Source of the DNA: JACJWR01 sp963752505
GTDB lineage: Bacteria > Actinomycetota > Actinomycetes > S36-B12 > UBA10799
Direction: 5' to 3'
Assembly: GCA_963752505.1 (NCBI GenBank)
Contig: CAVVYM010000004.1
Span: forward strand, 186,001-250,000
Length of the DNA stretch: 64,000 nucleotides
Shown here: positions 44,075 to 51,554 of the stretch, piece after piece
Layout of the letters: the number at the start of each line of letters is the position of its first letter
How positions within the stretch are numbered: position 1 is the first letter of the stretch
Made by a program: the position numbers and the translations under genes
The notes under the pieces: model-generated
What the model saw: only the letters and a program-made list of their open reading frames with translations
Told to the model about the DNA's origin: nothing
The model's database searches: none

Positions 44075-45016
44075 GATGAGCGGGTCGTCATCAGGCTCGT
44101 CGCACCAGTCCATGCCCGATTCCATCCACGCCAGCACGGCGTTTGCTGTTCGATCCGGTGCCTCCTCGTGCACGAAGTGGCCCACGTCGTCGAGGAGCCG
44201 CCAAGCGTAGGGACCACGGGTGAACTGCCGTGATCCCACCGCCGTGCGGGGTAGCACCGTCCGGTCCTGGGCTCCGTGCAGTTGCAGCACCGGCGCCGGG
44301 ATCGACGCCCGGCTCACCATCTCGATGAACCTCCGCCCGTCGGTTCGCGGTATCGAGCGCAGCGCCCAGCGGTGGTACTCCAGCGCGCAGTGAGCGGTGT
44401 TGGCGTGCTGAAACGCCCGCCGGAACTGCTCGGAGACGTCCGGCGGGGGCCAGTTGGGCGTCGCTGACCAATCCCGCAGGTAGCCGCCGACCTTGCTGGC
44501 ATCGTCAGCGACGAGCGCCCGCTCAGGTAGCCAGGGCCGCTGAAACCCGACTGCGTAGGACGACGCGCGCAGCTGGCCCCGGTCCGAGACGATCGCGTCG
44601 CGCAGCCTGCGCGGGTGCGCCATCGAGATCGGCACCAGTCCGCGCACCGCATCGGGGTGCAGCGCTGCCGTGGTCCACCCGAGGAACCCGCCCCATCCGT
44701 GGCCGACCACGAGCGCATCGGCATAGCCGAGCGACCGAATGACACCCACCACGTCGCCGCTGGTGGTGAAGGGGTCATAGCCGCGGGGGGTGTGGTCGCT
44801 ACCACCGTAGCCCCGCAGGTCCATGGCGGCGACGCGCACGCCGGTGGCTGCCAGCGCGGGGATGAGCTGTCGCCACGTCCACCAGTAGGTGGGGAAGCCG
44901 TGGAGTAGTAGCACCAGCGGGCCGTCGCCAGCTATCGCGACGTGAAAGCTTGCGCCGTTTGCCGAGACCTGTGCGTGTTCCCAGGGTCCCGCGGGCCGGA
45001 TGATGTCACCTGCGAT
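44066..45016 (-). CDS. Alpha/beta hydrolase (EphE-like) lacking the usual nucleophile
   Basis: About 316 residues. The oxyanion motif LLLHGFPTYWWTW, DLRGYGGSD, and the C-terminal His in DDVGHFVHEEAP (near H280) are intact and match epoxide-hydrolase relatives. The nucleophile elbow reads GHGWGG: Gly107 stands where Asp or Ser is expected. Catalysis by the normal mechanism seems impossible unless another residue serves. The start is also odd: a perfect AAGGAGG lies 6 nt before an ATC codon (45014-45016), and no ATG, GTG or TTG is in frame nearby. It matches the place of Rv3670. Confidence 0.78.
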   Translation of the reverse strand: MAGDIIRPAGPWEHAQVSANGASFHVAIAGDGPLVLLLHGFPTYWWTWRQLIPALAATGVRVAAMDLRGYGGSDHTPRGYDPFTTSGDVVGVIRSLGYADALVVGHGWGGFLGWTTAALHPDAVRGLVPISMAHPRRLRDAIVSDRGQLRASSYAVGFQRPWLPERALVADDASKVGGYLRDWSATPNWPPPDVSEQFRRAFQHANTAHCALEYHRWALRSIPRTDGRRFIEMVSRASIPAPVLQLHGAQDRTVLPRTAVGSRQFTRGPYAWRLLDDVGHFVHEEAPDRTANAVLAWMESGMDWCDEPDDDPLIPG

Positions 45017-45022
45017 GAGGTG

Positions 45023-45029
45023 CCTCCTT
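45023..45029 (-). promoter_or_regulatory. Strong ribosome binding site before an ATC codon
   Basis: AAGGAGG (minus strand) is a full Shine-Dalgarno match. The codon 6 nt downstream is ATC, in frame with the hydrolase and at the point where homologues start (shortly before RPAGPW). It supports non-canonical initiation or a base error in this codon. Confidence 0.6.
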
Positions 45030-45060
45030 CGTCCGGGCGAGGATTCGACTATCGGACAGG

Positions 45061-45468
45061 TCAGTCGGTGGTGATCTGACCGGCGAAGGCCTGCTTCGTA
45101 GCCTCGATCTGGGCCATGCTCTGCTCGGGGCCACTTATCGACTCCAGTCGCTTCTTGCCTATGACGCCGAGGATCGCGGCCACGATTGCGAGCACGAGGG
45201 CGACGATGCCGAATCCAGCCCACACCGGTAGTCCCACAGCCACCAAGACGTAGGCGATGGTGACCAACAAGAAGACGAAGAAGAGCACTCCCAGGAAGGC
45301 CGCGATGCCGAGCAGGGCCATCGACTTCCCGGCGGTCTTCGCACTTGACTGCAGTTCCATCTTGGTGAGTGCGATTTGGTCGGAGATGAGCAGTTTGACG
45401 TCGGCGGTCGCCGACGAGACCAACTCAGGAATGCTGGGTTCACTTTGTTGCCGCGTGGTTGCAGCCAT
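45061..45468 (-). CDS. Phage holin family (Phage_holin_3_6-like) membrane protein
   Basis: A 135-residue protein with an amphipathic N-terminal helix (SIPELVSSATADVKLLISDQ) and two adjacent membrane helices (about 60-110). It matches the actinobacterial family named for phage holins, but these are chromosomal housekeeping proteins and not lysis genes. The position next to MarP and the hydrolase matches Rv3669. ATG at 45466-45468 with GGAGG 5 nt upstream. Confidence 0.85.
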   Translation of the reverse strand: MAATTRQQSEPSIPELVSSATADVKLLISDQIALTKMELQSSAKTAGKSMALLGIAAFLGVLFFVFLLVTIAYVLVAVGLPVWAGFGIVALVLAIVAAILGVIGKKRLESISGPEQSMAQIEATKQAFAGQITTD

Positions 45469-45499
45469 GACGTCCTCCACAAGTCGAAGTGGGCCCAGG

Positions 45500-46792
45500 C
45501 TATCCCGATGGGGGGTGCGGTCGCTGGTAGACGTCAGGTATCCCGTCGCCATCCTCGTCCCTCTCCTCCTCGTCATGCACCTTCCGGTAGATGCGGGAAC
45601 GGCTGAGTAGGGCGACGGCGGCGATCAGGGCGGCTATCAACGATCCTGCCAAGACGCCGACCTTGGCCGACTCCAGCAGGGGTTCGGACTCCTCATATGC
45701 CAACTCCGCTATGAGGAGGGAGACGGTGAAGCCAATGCCCGCCACGAAGCCGACGGCTAACACGTCACGCCAACCCAGAGAGGCCGCGAGCGAGGCCCTG
45801 GTGAACCGGGCGGTGATCCAAGCCCCGGCAACCACCCCGATGGGCTTCCCCAGCACCAAACCGAGGATGACACCAAGCGCGATCGGCGATGTGAGCGTGG
45901 CCCCGAGGTCGGCGCCGCGCAGATCAACCCCGGCGGCGAAGAAGGCGAAGATGGGAACGCAGAAGCCCGCGCTGAGTGGTTGCACGCGACGCTGGAGGCG
46001 TTCGGCGGGGCTTGCAGCCTCACCGGGGTCAGTTCGAACCCGCGTGAGGAGCCCGAGCGCCACACCGGCGATGGTCGCGTGCACCCCGGATTCATGGATG
46101 AGCACCCACACTGCGAGGGCGAGTGGAATGTAGATGAACATCGATCGCACCCGCGCGTGCTGCAGCCAGGCGTAGAGGCCGAGCAGTGCGATGGCGCCCA
46201 CGAACGGCAGGATCTCGAACGAGTCCGAGTAGAACAACGCGATCACGATGATGGCGCCGAGGTCGTCCACCACTGCGAGCGTGAGCAGGAACGCCCGCAG
46301 GGCGACAGGCAAGTGGCGCCCCACCACCGCCAGCACTGCCAGGGCGAACGCAATGTCGGTCGCCATCGGGATGCCCCAACCCTTCGGTTGGCCATCGCTG
46401 GAGGTGATGTTGATGATGACGAAAATCAGGGCTGGCACCACCATGCCGCCGAGGGCCGCGGCCACCGGCACCGCCGCCTTGCGTCGCTCGGCGAGAGAAC
46501 CGAGCACCAATTCGTGCTTGAGCTCCAACCCGGCGACGAAGAAGAAGACGGCGAGTAGTCCGTCGGCCGCCCACGTGCTCACCGACAGGTCAAGGTGGAG
46601 AGCCGCGGGGCCGATGACGGTGTCCGATACCTCCTGGTACCAATCGCCCCACCGGCTATTGGCCAGGAACAGGGCGAGGGCCGCAGCCACCAGCAGCAGG
46701 ACACCGCCGACGGTTTCTTCGCGCAGGACCCGCAGCAGCCAGACCCGCTCGGTGAGCGTCGGTTGGCCGAACATTTCCTCGGTGGTGGTCAT
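45500..46792 (-). CDS. nhaA: Na+/H+ antiporter NhaA
   Basis: A 430-residue antiporter with about 12 membrane helices. The unwound-helix and ion-site motifs are clear: ATDIAFALAVLAVVGR and LTLAVVDDLGAIIVIALFY with the Asp pair of the sodium site. GIGFTVSLLIAELAY is the conserved helix 10-11 segment. The C-terminal tail (DEERDEDGDGIPDVYQ) carries an acidic DxDGDGxPD motif of the calcium-binding thrombospondin type 3 form, unusual for NhaA. The ATG at 46790-46792 is used; TTG 46822 or GTG 46807 would add up to ten residues. Confidence 0.92.
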   Translation of the reverse strand: MTTTEEMFGQPTLTERVWLLRVLREETVGGVLLLVAAALALFLANSRWGDWYQEVSDTVIGPAALHLDLSVSTWAADGLLAVFFFVAGLELKHELVLGSLAERRKAAVPVAAALGGMVVPALIFVIINITSSDGQPKGWGIPMATDIAFALAVLAVVGRHLPVALRAFLLTLAVVDDLGAIIVIALFYSDSFEILPFVGAIALLGLYAWLQHARVRSMFIYIPLALAVWVLIHESGVHATIAGVALGLLTRVRTDPGEAASPAERLQRRVQPLSAGFCVPIFAFFAAGVDLRGADLGATLTSPIALGVILGLVLGKPIGVVAGAWITARFTRASLAASLGWRDVLAVGFVAGIGFTVSLLIAELAYEESEPLLESAKVGVLAGSLIAALIAAVALLSRSRIYRKVHDEEERDEDGDGIPDVYQRPHPPSG

Positions 46793-46970
46793 CGATTCTT
46801 GCTGCACGGAACGCGACTCCAAACCTCCCGCCGTGTGGTCGGCGCGATGGCATCACCATACCCGCGCGGCGGAGGCAACACGGCTCGGTGACGAGGGATG
46901 ATCGGCATCGGGGATTTGTGGCCAATCCCATTCGCGCGGCGAGGCACGTTTGATACTCCGGCTTCGTGGG

Positions 46971-46998
46971 TCAAGATGTCATACCCAAGAAATCTTGA
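46971..46998. promoter_or_regulatory. Inverted repeat upstream of the deacetylase-like gene
   Basis: TCAAGAT and ATCTTGA arms are separated by 14 bp, ending 23 bp before the ATG at 47021. A regulator operator or a 5'-UTR hairpin is possible. No T tract follows, so a terminator is unlikely. Confidence 0.35.
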
Positions 46999-47020
46999 GA
47001 CGCAACCGGAAAGGTAGCCC

Positions 47021-48274
47021 ATGTCCCCCAGCGGTCGACATGCCGCCGCAAGGTACCGACTCAACGCCAAGGTCGTGGTCACCTCCGCGCTGGCGCTCGC
47101 AGCTGGGGCGGGGTTGATCGCCGGGGGTTTCCTTCCCGCGGCAGGGGGTGCGGCGCCAACGGCCAACGAAGCCGCGACGGAAACTGATCTGCTGGTCGCC
47201 GACGAATCGGACCTCGACGTGCCGGTCGGGCAACGCCTGACCGTCGGGACCACCACCCCGCCGGCCGAACAGCCCGAGTTCCAGGTGACGAAGCTGGCGC
47301 CCGGCGAGCAGCCGCCACAATTCGTGGTCGTCAGTTTTGATGGTTCCTGCGAAACTACGGACGGCATCATGCGCCACTACCTCGACACCGCTGAGGCCGT
47401 CGAGGGCAACTTCGTGTTTAACCTCTCGGGCATCTGCGTGCTGCCGCGCAACGACATGAAGTACAACTACCAGCCACCCGGGCGACCCGCGGGGAGTTCG
47501 GATATCGGATTCGCCGTTCCCGAGTGGGTGCCGTCGCGCATTGTCACGTGGACCGAGGCGTACGAGACCGGCCACGAGATCGCCACGCACTACTTGGGCC
47601 ACTTCTGCGGACCCAACGGGGTGCAGACCTGGACTACGGCGGACTGGACGAGTGAGATCGAACAGTTCAACGACTTCCTCGTCAACTGGCCGACGTACAA
47701 CCCAGACCTCGTCGGCGTGGAGGAGCTGCCGTTCGACCCCTCCGTCATCAAGGGCGGCCGCACCCCTTGCCTTGAAGGCCAGCGGGATCAGATGTATCCC
47801 GCCATGGTGGCGGCCGGCTACACCTATGAGGCCTCGAATTCCGGCAAACTGAGGTGGCCGACGAAGGTGGCTGGATACGACCTGTGGGATTTTCCACTCC
47901 AAGAGATCAAACTCCAGGGCCACGGCTATAACGTGCTGTCGATGGACTACAACTTCCTGGCCAATCTCAACGGCGGCGAGACCATGGCCGAGCCGGCCAA
48001 GTGCGCAGAGATCGAGGAGACGGTCTACCAGTCGTACATGACCGCGGGCGAGGCTTTGTACCAGGGCAACCGGGCACCGTTCTTCATCGGCAACCACTTC
48101 AACGAGTGGGCTTGCGGGGCGTTCACCGACTCCTTGACGCGCTTCATCAACGATTTTCACGCCGAGCACCCCGACGTCCAGTTCGTCACCAATGTGCAAC
48201 TCGAACAGTGGCTGGAAGCGCAGGATCCGGCGGTCATCGCCGAGTTGCAGGCCCGCGAGCCCCAGGTCTACTAG
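47021..48274 (+). CDS. Secreted polysaccharide deacetylase-like protein
   Basis: A 417-residue exported protein with an N-terminal membrane signal (residues 18-45) and a linker. The catalytic-type domain starts near residue 100 with FVVVSFDGSCETTDG, in the place of the NodB TFDDGP motif. GHEIATHYLGHFC stands for the H-S/T-x3-H metal motif. The second Asp of motif 1 is changed to Gly, and several Cys suggest disulfides. I judge it a divergent NodB-fold hydrolase, possibly acting on wall glycans. Catalysis is uncertain. Confidence 0.72.
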   Translation: MSPSGRHAAARYRLNAKVVVTSALALAAGAGLIAGGFLPAAGGAAPTANEAATETDLLVADESDLDVPVGQRLTVGTTTPPAEQPEFQVTKLAPGEQPPQFVVVSFDGSCETTDGIMRHYLDTAEAVEGNFVFNLSGICVLPRNDMKYNYQPPGRPAGSSDIGFAVPEWVPSRIVTWTEAYETGHEIATHYLGHFCGPNGVQTWTTADWTSEIEQFNDFLVNWPTYNPDLVGVEELPFDPSVIKGGRTPCLEGQRDQMYPAMVAAGYTYEASNSGKLRWPTKVAGYDLWDFPLQEIKLQGHGYNVLSMDYNFLANLNGGETMAEPAKCAEIEETVYQSYMTAGEALYQGNRAPFFIGNHFNEWACGAFTDSLTRFINDFHAEHPDVQFVTNVQLEQWLEAQDPAVIAELQAREPQVY

Positions 48275-48277
48275 CGC

Positions 48278-49108
48278 ATGGCTGCGGATCCGCTGGGCGC
48301 GCTGACCCAACTGCCGGGGGTGGCGGATTCTGTGGCGAACGTGCGCACCGCCGTCGACGCGGTGCTGTGGCCGCGCAACCTAGGCGGCGATGGCCCGCAG
48401 TTGGCGGTGGCCTCCCGCGTGCACGGCGCTCAGGCGTCGGCAGCCATCGACGGGATCGACTTCGCAACTGAGGCGTGGTGGAGCGGGGATGCCTGGGAGG
48501 ACTCCCCTATGGGCCGCATCGCCGCGGGGGTGTGGCGCGGCTATCGCGAGTTGCCCAACCTGGTTGACGTGTGGCGTTCCGCGCCGCTGCAGGCGCTGGC
48601 CAGGCTGCACGCCCTCGTCGCCAAGGGCATTGAGGACGACGCGGCGTTGGGCCGGCCGCGGGAGGGAGATGTGACCGATCCCTTGCGGCTGGGGCCGCCG
48701 GGCGACGTGGCCGAGTTGGGTGCGCGACTCTCCCTGCTCGGAAGCCTCGTCGGCAAGGGCACGTCCGCACCGGCCGTGGTGGAGGCGGCCGTCGTGCACG
48801 GCGAGCTGATGGCGCTGCGGCCCTTCGCGACGGGTTCCGGGCACGTCGCCCGGATGGCCTCGCGACTGGTGCTGGCCTCGCGGGGCCTGGATCCGGATCA
48901 GTTGACCGTGCCCGAGATCGGCATCATGCAAGTGGGGCGGCCGAGATACGTCGACGCCCTCCGGCGCTACCAGTCGGGCAGCAGCGACGGCGTCGCAGAC
49001 TGGATCAACTACTTCGCCACCACCGTGATCACCGGAGCCGCGGCTGCGGACGAAATTCTTTCGGGAATTCGGGGGAATGGGGTTGGCAACGCCGCCGGGG
49101 AGGAGTAG
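48278..49108 (+). CDS. Fic-fold-like protein with a degenerate active site
   Basis: A 276-residue, mostly helical protein. The segment LMALRPFATGSGHVARMASR matches the Fic pattern HPFx(D/E)GNGRxxR position by position, as R181-PFATGSGH-VAR192. The catalytic His is Arg, the acidic residue is Thr185, Asn is Ser187 and the first Arg is His189. It therefore should not AMPylate by the usual mechanism. It sits 3 bp after the deacetylase-like gene and next to the HAD phosphatase, an arrangement seen in related actinobacteria (inferred). Function unknown. Confidence 0.65.
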   Translation: MAADPLGALTQLPGVADSVANVRTAVDAVLWPRNLGGDGPQLAVASRVHGAQASAAIDGIDFATEAWWSGDAWEDSPMGRIAAGVWRGYRELPNLVDVWRSAPLQALARLHALVAKGIEDDAALGRPREGDVTDPLRLGPPGDVAELGARLSLLGSLVGKGTSAPAVVEAAVVHGELMALRPFATGSGHVARMASRLVLASRGLDPDQLTVPEIGIMQVGRPRYVDALRRYQSGSSDGVADWINYFATTVITGAAAADEILSGIRGNGVGNAAGEE

Positions 49109-49185
49109 AAAAGGTGGTGAAGGAAAACTTCACAGCGTTCGCCGGTCAGGCACCCACGCGGCGCCCAACCCACGATAAAGGGTCA

Positions 49186-49215
49186 TGGACAATTGACCGT
49201 CCCTGCGGGGATACA
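49186..49215 (+). promoter_or_regulatory. Candidate promoter of a small RNA
   Basis: TGGACA (49186-49191) and GATACA (49210-49215) are spaced 18 bp and point towards the terminator at 49266-49300. The -35 matches four to five of six consensus bases. Confidence 0.45.
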
Positions 49216-49221
49216 CATGCG

Positions 49222-49300
49222 TCCAAAAGGATTGCACGCTTGATCACCTGACACGGCGAAACATAGGGCGTCCGCTGCTTCGCGGGCGCCCTTTCCTTTT
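49222..49300 (+). ncRNA. Candidate small RNA of about 80 nt
   Basis: The span from the predicted start to the terminator T tract is free of a coding frame with a start and binding site. It would yield an RNA with a mostly unpaired 5' half (CCAAAAGGATTGCACGCTTG) and a terminator hairpin. It matches no RNA family I recognise. Support is the promoter-terminator pair only. Confidence 0.4.
49266..49300 (+). terminator. Intrinsic terminator
   Basis: GGGCGTCCGC pairs with GCGGGCGCCC (10 bp, one G-U) around a TGCTTC loop, followed by TTTCCTTTT. It faces the plus strand, ending the deacetylase/Fic-like operon or the small RNA, or both. Confidence 0.88.
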
Positions 49301-49348
49301 GGCAGGCAGGTGCGCGGGTCCCTCGGTTCGGTGCGGGCAGCGGCGGAC

Positions 49349-50140
49349 CTAGCGGTGGGAGCGGCGGCGCGCGTACCAGGCGACGCCTAGCGCGACGGCA
49401 GCCGCCGCCCCGCCCGCAGCACCGGCCTTCCGCGCTCGCTCAGCGCGGGCGGCCACGATGGCCTCCGGGCGTTCGAAATCTAGGATGGGCCAGCCCCGCT
49501 CCTCCGCGATTACCCGCAACTCGTCGTCCGGGTTCACCGCCCGAGGGTGTCCCACCGCTTCCAGCATGGGCAGGTCGGTTGCCGAATCCGTGTAGGCGTA
49601 GGACTCGGAGAGGTCGTAGCCTGACTCTTCGCTGAGGGCGCGTATGGCAGCGGCCTTGTTCTCGCCGTAGGCGTAGAACAGAATGTCGCCGGTGTAGCGG
49701 CCCTCGTCATCGATGACCATCTGGGTGCCGACGGCGCGATCCACTCCCAGTCGGTCACAGATCGGCTCGACGATCTCGGTTCCCGAAGATGAGATGACGA
49801 TCACGTCACGTCCGGCTTCCTGGTGCCCGGCGATGAGGTCCACCGCCTCGCTGAACACGATCGGATCGACAACTTGATCCAGTGTGTCCGCGACGATCTG
49901 GCGGACCTGGTCGACCGGCCAGCCCTTGCACAGCGCTTGAAGGTACGCGCGCATCTGTTCCATCTGATCGTGGTCAGCGCCGGAGGTGAGGAACACGAAC
50001 TGGGCGTAGGCGCTCTTCAGTACCGCGCTGCGACCGATAAGTCCACCGTCGTACAGCGGCTTGGCGAAAGCGAGCGAGCTGGACTTGGCCAGGATGGTCT
50101 TGTCGAGGTCGAAGAAGGCGGCTCCGTTCACGCCCGTCAT
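49349..50140 (-). CDS. HAD-IB family phosphatase (SerB-like)
   Basis: A 263-residue hydrolase with HAD motif I AAFFDLDKTILAKSS at the N-terminus, motif II VIVISSSGTEIVEP near 115, motif III Lys in GENKAAAI and motif IV YAYTDSATDLPML near 185. The C-terminus ends in a hydrophobic helix and a basic tail (AVALGVAWYARRRSHR), so it may be membrane attached. It matches Rv3661 in place, next to the 6C RNA. Phosphoserine, lipid phosphate or another small phosphate could be the substrate. Confidence 0.9.
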   Translation of the reverse strand: MTGVNGAAFFDLDKTILAKSSSLAFAKPLYDGGLIGRSAVLKSAYAQFVFLTSGADHDQMEQMRAYLQALCKGWPVDQVRQIVADTLDQVVDPIVFSEAVDLIAGHQEAGRDVIVISSSGTEIVEPICDRLGVDRAVGTQMVIDDEGRYTGDILFYAYGENKAAAIRALSEESGYDLSESYAYTDSATDLPMLEAVGHPRAVNPDDELRVIAEERGWPILDFERPEAIVAARAERARKAGAAGGAAAAVALGVAWYARRRSHR

Positions 50141-50244
50141 GGTACGCGTGCTGGCAAGCCGACTCGAGGCGTCCAGCGCGCTGCGGAGCCCGGCCAGGGA
50201 TCCCGGACCCGAATGCGCGTGAAATCGCGCCTATGGCATGATCA

Positions 50245-50336
50245 TCTTCGCCGCTCTTCGGAGTGGCCAACGCCGAGATACCCCCCCCTCGGCGCGAGGA
50301 CCCCCGCTACCCCCCCCGGCGGGGGTCCTCCCTTTT
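50245..50336 (+). ncRNA. 6C RNA
   Basis: Two adjacent hairpins carry C-rich loops: CGCCGA-GATACCCCCCCC-TCGGCG (50271-50294), then a long stem GAGGACCCCCGC with GCGGGGGTCCTC whose loop is TACCCCCCCCG (50296-50330), followed by CCTTTTCC. Runs of six or more C in two loops define the actinobacterial 6C motif. In M. tuberculosis the same RNA (B11) lies between Rv3661 and Rv3660c, exactly this position. It is transcribed with the ssd/tad operon. The 5' limit is approximate; a weak hairpin at about 50250 may belong to it. Confidence 0.92.
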
Positions 50337-50414
50337 CCACAGGTTCCACGCTCGCTCTGGTCCCGACCGAAACTGCGGGCAAGGATCGATGGCGTGAGTA
50401 ACGGGGGGAACTCG

Positions 50415-51554
50415 ATGGTGCCACCGATGCACCGTGACGCTGCCCATCGCGCGCCGCCACAGGTGCTCGTGGTCACCGCTGATCCGGTGTTGACCGACGA
50501 TGTCCTGCGACTCGGTGCGGCCGTGGGTGTGTCGGTGACGGTTGCCCCCGATGCGCTGGCGGCGGTGCCCATGTGGCAACTCGCCGAACTGGTTCTCGTC
50601 GACGCCCGCTCGGTGTCGGCGATCAGCACCCTCGGATTGCCCCGGCGCTCCCGCGCGGTGCTGGTGGCGGATCCACCGGTGGCTGCGAATGTGTGGCAGG
50701 CCGCGGTCGCAGTCGGGATCACCGCGGTGGTCAGTCTTCCCGCCGGCGAGGGCTGGCTTGTGGAGGCGTTCGCCGAGGCGACCTCCAGAGTGGCCACCCT
50801 TGCACCGATAGCGACGGTGGTGGGCGCTCGCGGCGGGGCGGGCGCGTCGGTGTTGGCCGTGGCCCTGGCGTGGGTGGCTGCGGCTGAGGGGCTCGCCAGC
50901 TACCTCGTGGATCTCGACCCCTTGGGCTGCGGCGCTCACGTGATGCTGGGGTTGGATCACCTCCCGGGCAGTGGCTGGGACGACCTCGACGACACGGCGG
51001 GCAGGGTGCCGCCAAGTGCCCTGCGCGCCGGCCTGCCGGCGGTGGCTGGCGTCAAACTTCTGGGCTGGCCCGGTGCGGGGGAGGAACCGCCGCGCACCGC
51101 TGTGGCCCCGGGGGTGGCGGGAGCCGCGATTGATGCGGCAGCCCGCGATGGCGATGTGGTGATCGTCGATGTACCCCGATGGGCCTGCTTCAGCGAATCC
51201 GACCACGGCAGTTTCGCCATGGAGGCATTGACGCGCAGCAGCCGAGTCATCCTCGTTGCGTCCGCGGACGTCAGGTCGGCGCTGGCCGGGAAGCGGCTAC
51301 TGGCCCAGGACCCGTTGCGCGGACTGCCGGTGGGGCTGGTCGTGCGCGGCCCCTCACCCGGCGGGATCACAGCGAGCGACGTGGCCGGGGCGCTCGAGGT
51401 CCCGCTGCTGGGGTTCGTGCCGCACGAACGAGGCCTGGACCGCCTCTTGGAGGACGGCTTCCCCCCGGGATCAAAGCGTGGATCGCCGCTTCGGGCTTGT
51501 GCACGCACGTTGCTGGCCGGGCTCGCCGAGACCCGCAGCGGCGGTGGCAGCTGA
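50415..51554 (+). CDS. Septum-site-determining (Ssd/CpaE-like) ATPase-fold protein
   Basis: A 379-residue protein of the MinD/CpaE superfamily, as in Rv3660c. An N-terminal receiver-like region (about 15-125) precedes the ATPase domain, whose P-loop region VVGARGGAGASVLAVALAW lacks the Lys-Thr of a normal Walker A (GGAGAS), so nucleotide hydrolysis is doubtful. It is the first gene of the tad operon, where CpaE relatives position the pilus machine. The ATG at 50415 has GGGGG 6 nt upstream; a GTG at 50394 is possible. The stop overlaps the next start (TGATG). Confidence 0.88.
   Translation: MVPPMHRDAAHRAPPQVLVVTADPVLTDDVLRLGAAVGVSVTVAPDALAAVPMWQLAELVLVDARSVSAISTLGLPRRSRAVLVADPPVAANVWQAAVAVGITAVVSLPAGEGWLVEAFAEATSRVATLAPIATVVGARGGAGASVLAVALAWVAAAEGLASYLVDLDPLGCGAHVMLGLDHLPGSGWDDLDDTAGRVPPSALRAGLPAVAGVKLLGWPGAGEEPPRTAVAPGVAGAAIDAAARDGDVVIVDVPRWACFSESDHGSFAMEALTRSSRVILVASADVRSALAGKRLLAQDPLRGLPVGLVVRGPSPGGITASDVAGALEVPLLGFVPHERGLDRLLEDGFPPGSKRGSPLRACARTLLAGLAETRSGGGS

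Larger units (their letters stand above)
49109..49348. other. 240-bp intergenic region with promoter and terminator signals
   Basis: No protein gene is visible. Going 5' to 3' on the plus strand it holds an AT-rich leader, a sigma-70-like promoter, about 45 bases with little structure, and a strong intrinsic terminator. The terminator is 158 bp past the upstream gene, far for read-through use alone. Confidence 0.6.

Noticed and set aside
45061..45468. Prophage suggested by a holin-family name
   Set aside because: No other phage gene is near, and this family is chromosomal in actinobacteria with conserved neighbours.
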